DNA of 25,056 nucleotides from CAZSNH01 sp052388455 (GTDB lineage Bacteria > Pseudomonadota > Alphaproteobacteria > Rhizobiales > Hyphomicrobiaceae). This document shows positions 23,702 through 25,056 of the stretch, in pieces. Numbering within the stretch: position 1 is the stretch's first letter; the number at the start of each line of letters is the position of its first letter. The translations under genes and the position numbers were made by a program. Location: the NCBI GenBank assembly GCA_052388455.1, contig JBQTIA010000064.1, forward strand, positions 1-25,056, given 5' to 3'. The notes below the pieces were generated by a model that made no database searches, was not told where the DNA came from, and saw only the letters and a program-made list of their open reading frames with translations.

Positions 23702-24133
23702 ATGCAGCCGCAATTTCATCCGGCATCATCCAGCACGACCGTCGTTCGGGTCTCGCTGGCCGTTTCACTCGCAGCGTTCGCCGTTGCCGCCGGTTCAGTC
23801 GCGGCCACCGCCGCCGACGATCTCTCCGGCTCGTGGCGAGGCGGGGGCTCGGTCTCGTTTTTCTCCGGCAAGTCGGAAAAGGCGCGCTGCCGCGCGACGT
23901 ATTCCAAGGCCGGCGGCACCAGCTATGCGATGAGCGCCACATGCGCGACGTCGTCGGGCAGCGTCTCTCAGTCGACGACCGTGCGCAAGGTCGGCGGCAA
24001 CAGCTATCGCGGCAAGTTCTACAACGCCGAGTACGACACGTCGGGGACGATTTCGATCAGCGTTTCAGGCCGCAGCCAGAGCGTGCATATCAGCGCGACC
24101 AAGGGCTCGGCGTCGATGAGCCTGTCGCGCTGA
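23702..24133 (+). CDS. small secreted protein, tandem paralogue 2
   Basis: Predicted exported protein of 143 residues, paralogous to the gene at 23054-23479. The hydrophobic stretch VVRVSLAVSLAAFAVAAGSVA is followed by a likely cleavage at ATA-AD. The mature part repeats the same plan: D-x-x-G-x-W-x-GGGSV at its start, EKARCRATY and the second Cys in TCATSSG, then FYNAEYDTSG and a closing SLSR. The shared pattern and gap-free alignment point to a tandem duplication that has since diverged. ATG at 23702 is preferred to a TTG at 23690. The role is unknown; the divergent neighbour encodes an outer-membrane protein. Confidence 0.78.
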   Translation: MQPQFHPASSSTTVVRVSLAVSLAAFAVAAGSVAATAADDLSGSWRGGGSVSFFSGKSEKARCRATYSKAGGTSYAMSATCATSSGSVSQSTTVRKVGGNSYRGKFYNAEYDTSGTISISVSGRSQSVHISATKGSASMSLSR

Positions 24134-24153
24134 ATTGGCGCGACACGTCTATG

Positions 24154-24186
24154 GATCGGGTTGGTTGAATTTAGGCCGTCCCGATC
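24154..24186 (+). terminator. possible weak terminator after secreted paralogue 2
   Basis: GATCGGG (24154-24160) and CCCGATC (24180-24186) pair over a 19-nt loop and are followed by GTTGCCCTTTTC. The stem is short and the T-tract is offset, so this is only a candidate. Confidence 0.25.
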
Positions 24187-24210
24187 GTTGCCCTTTTCGA
24201 TCTCCGTCCC

Positions 24211-24248
24211 GAGAAAAGAAAACGGCCGCACGCGAAAGCGCGGCCGTT
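24211..24248 (-). terminator. intrinsic terminator of the BcsS-like gene
   Basis: On the minus strand a perfect 9-bp GC-rich stem (AACGGCCGC / GCGGCCGTT at 24221-24229 and 24240-24248, 10-nt loop) is followed by TTTTCTTTTCTC. It lies 35 bp after the stop of the minus-strand gene, in the right place and orientation for a Rho-independent terminator. Confidence 0.75.
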
Positions 24249-24282
24249 CTCATGCGTCGCAAACCGACCGGCTGTCGACCGA

Positions 24283-25056
24283 TCAGAATTTGAAGGTCGA
24301 ACTCATCGTGCCGTAGACGGAATCCTCTCCACCCCGGCCGATGACGTCGCTTTCATCGTCGCTGGTGTCGGCGTAACCGACCGACAGCGTGGTCTTGCTG
24401 TTGCCGCCGATCAGCAGGCTCATCAGGCTCGGAAGCCCGGCGACGAAGGCGCCGTAGCGCACCTGATCGTAGGCTTCATCGCCCAGGGCGGCGATTTCCG
24501 GACCGAGCACGATGCCCTTGCAGATGTCGACGCCGACCCGGCCGCGCACGTAGTAGCTTTCGAAGGCCGTGCCGTATTCGCCGACGAGACCTGCGTAAAA
24601 CGGCGATGCCGACGTCGTCTCGGCTTCGAGGCGCGCCTTGAATCCCCACTCGTCGTCGCGAACCGGGTTGCGCGTGTCCTCGGGGGATTGGTCGTGGTCC
24701 TCGTAGCTGGCGCTGGCGAAGGCCGCGAGGCGCAGGTTGCCGGCGATGTGCTGGTAGCCGGCGCCGAGATCGAAGATCGTAAGATCGGTCTCGACATGAC
24801 CGCGGCGCAGGGCATCGGCGCGATACTGATAGTCGCCGATGCCGGCGAAGGCGCGAAGCAGGAAACCATCGCGGCTCAAGTCGCGGTTGATCGCGTGGAT
24901 GGCGGTGCCGGTCGAGAAGGAATAGTCATCCTTGTAGGTGCTTTCGGTCGAAACGGCCGTACCGTGCCTCGCGCCGCTGTCCTCGGCCAGCGCCGGTGCG
25001 GTCGCGAAGATCGCCGCCGCTCCGAGCAGCATCAGTCCCTCGAGTCCGAGCTTCAC
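24283..25056 (-). CDS. BcsS-like outer-membrane beta-barrel protein (start at window edge)
   Basis: Predicted outer-membrane protein of 257 visible residues, resembling the 'cellulose biosynthesis protein BcsS' family of Alphaproteobacteria. A signal peptide (LEGLMLLGAAAIFATAPALA, then EDS) is followed by amphipathic strands and a C-terminal aromatic ending STFKF typical of barrel proteins. Family-like segments include INRDLSRDGFLLRAFAGIGDYQY, NLRLAAFASASYEDHDQSPEDTRNPVRDDEWG broken over two strands, and SPFYAGLVGEYGTAFESYYVRGRVG. The visible start is GTG at 25056, exactly at the edge, so a few residues could lie outside. No bcsA or other cellulose synthase genes are in view, so a cellulose link is by family name only. 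Confidence 0.75.
   Translation of the reverse strand: MKLGLEGLMLLGAAAIFATAPALAEDSGARHGTAVSTESTYKDDYSFSTGTAIHAINRDLSRDGFLLRAFAGIGDYQYRADALRRGHVETDLTIFDLGAGYQHIAGNLRLAAFASASYEDHDQSPEDTRNPVRDDEWGFKARLEAETTSASPFYAGLVGEYGTAFESYYVRGRVGVDICKGIVLGPEIAALGDEAYDQVRYGAFVAGLPSLMSLLIGGNSKTTLSVGYADTSDDESDVIGRGGEDSVYGTMSSTFKF

Overview
This is a GC-rich, densely coded chromosomal segment from an alphaproteobacterium, most likely of the order Hyphomicrobiales (Rhizobiales). The assignment rests on a CcrM-type GANTC methyltransferase with a CtrA-type box upstream, alphaproteobacterial-style direct-repeat SOS boxes, a CpdR-like receiver, a single bifunctional Rsh, a BcsS-type outer-membrane protein, and the run rpoZ-rsh-pdxJ-acpS-lepB-rnc-era-recO. 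No rRNA, tRNA, CRISPR array, prophage or insertion sequence was seen. Genus cannot be judged from what is here.

Layout. 1-636: ftsE on the minus strand, running off the left edge. 886-1861: hpt and a CpdR-like receiver on the plus strand. 1973-3997: moaA followed by an EamA/DMT transporter (minus). 4206-4926: a toxin-first HigBA-like module. 5031-6728: an OFA-family MFS transporter with an extra C-terminal helix. 6777-14202: a long minus-strand block, rpoZ, rsh, pdxJ, acpS, lepB, rnc, era, recO, with several short gene overlaps, a probable internal promoter before lepB and a perfect 23-bp inverted repeat between era and recO. 14682-16593: NYN-domain protein, family 5 uracil-DNA glycosylase and a DUF3775 protein (plus). 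16616-17961: two sugar-transfer-type enzymes overlapping by 4 bp (minus). 18102-19931: PA0069-type radical SAM protein and rnhB (plus), behind an SOS-type box. 19948-22708: ccrM and a large YiiX-like putative cysteine hydrolase (minus). 23054-24133: two tandem small secreted paralogues (plus). 24283-25056: a BcsS-like outer-membrane barrel protein (minus) with a clear terminator.

Functionally most of the window is housekeeping: division (FtsE), purine salvage (Hpt), Moco and PLP synthesis (MoaA, PdxJ), stringent response and transcription (Rsh, omega), acyl-carrier activation (AcpS), protein export (LepB), RNA processing (Rnc, Era), and DNA repair (RecO, UDG, RNase HII). The less ordinary signals are regulatory: GTTC-N7-GTTC boxes before the radical SAM gene and in the ccrM upstream region, and a perfect TTAA-N7-TTAAC box 107 bp before ccrM. 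Together these make the 345-bp ccrM upstream interval a possible meeting point of cell-cycle and DNA-damage control. Other points of interest are the transporter/small-subunit fusion, the enlarged YiiX-like protein and the tandem secreted family. I found no multi-gene system that I would call new with confidence.
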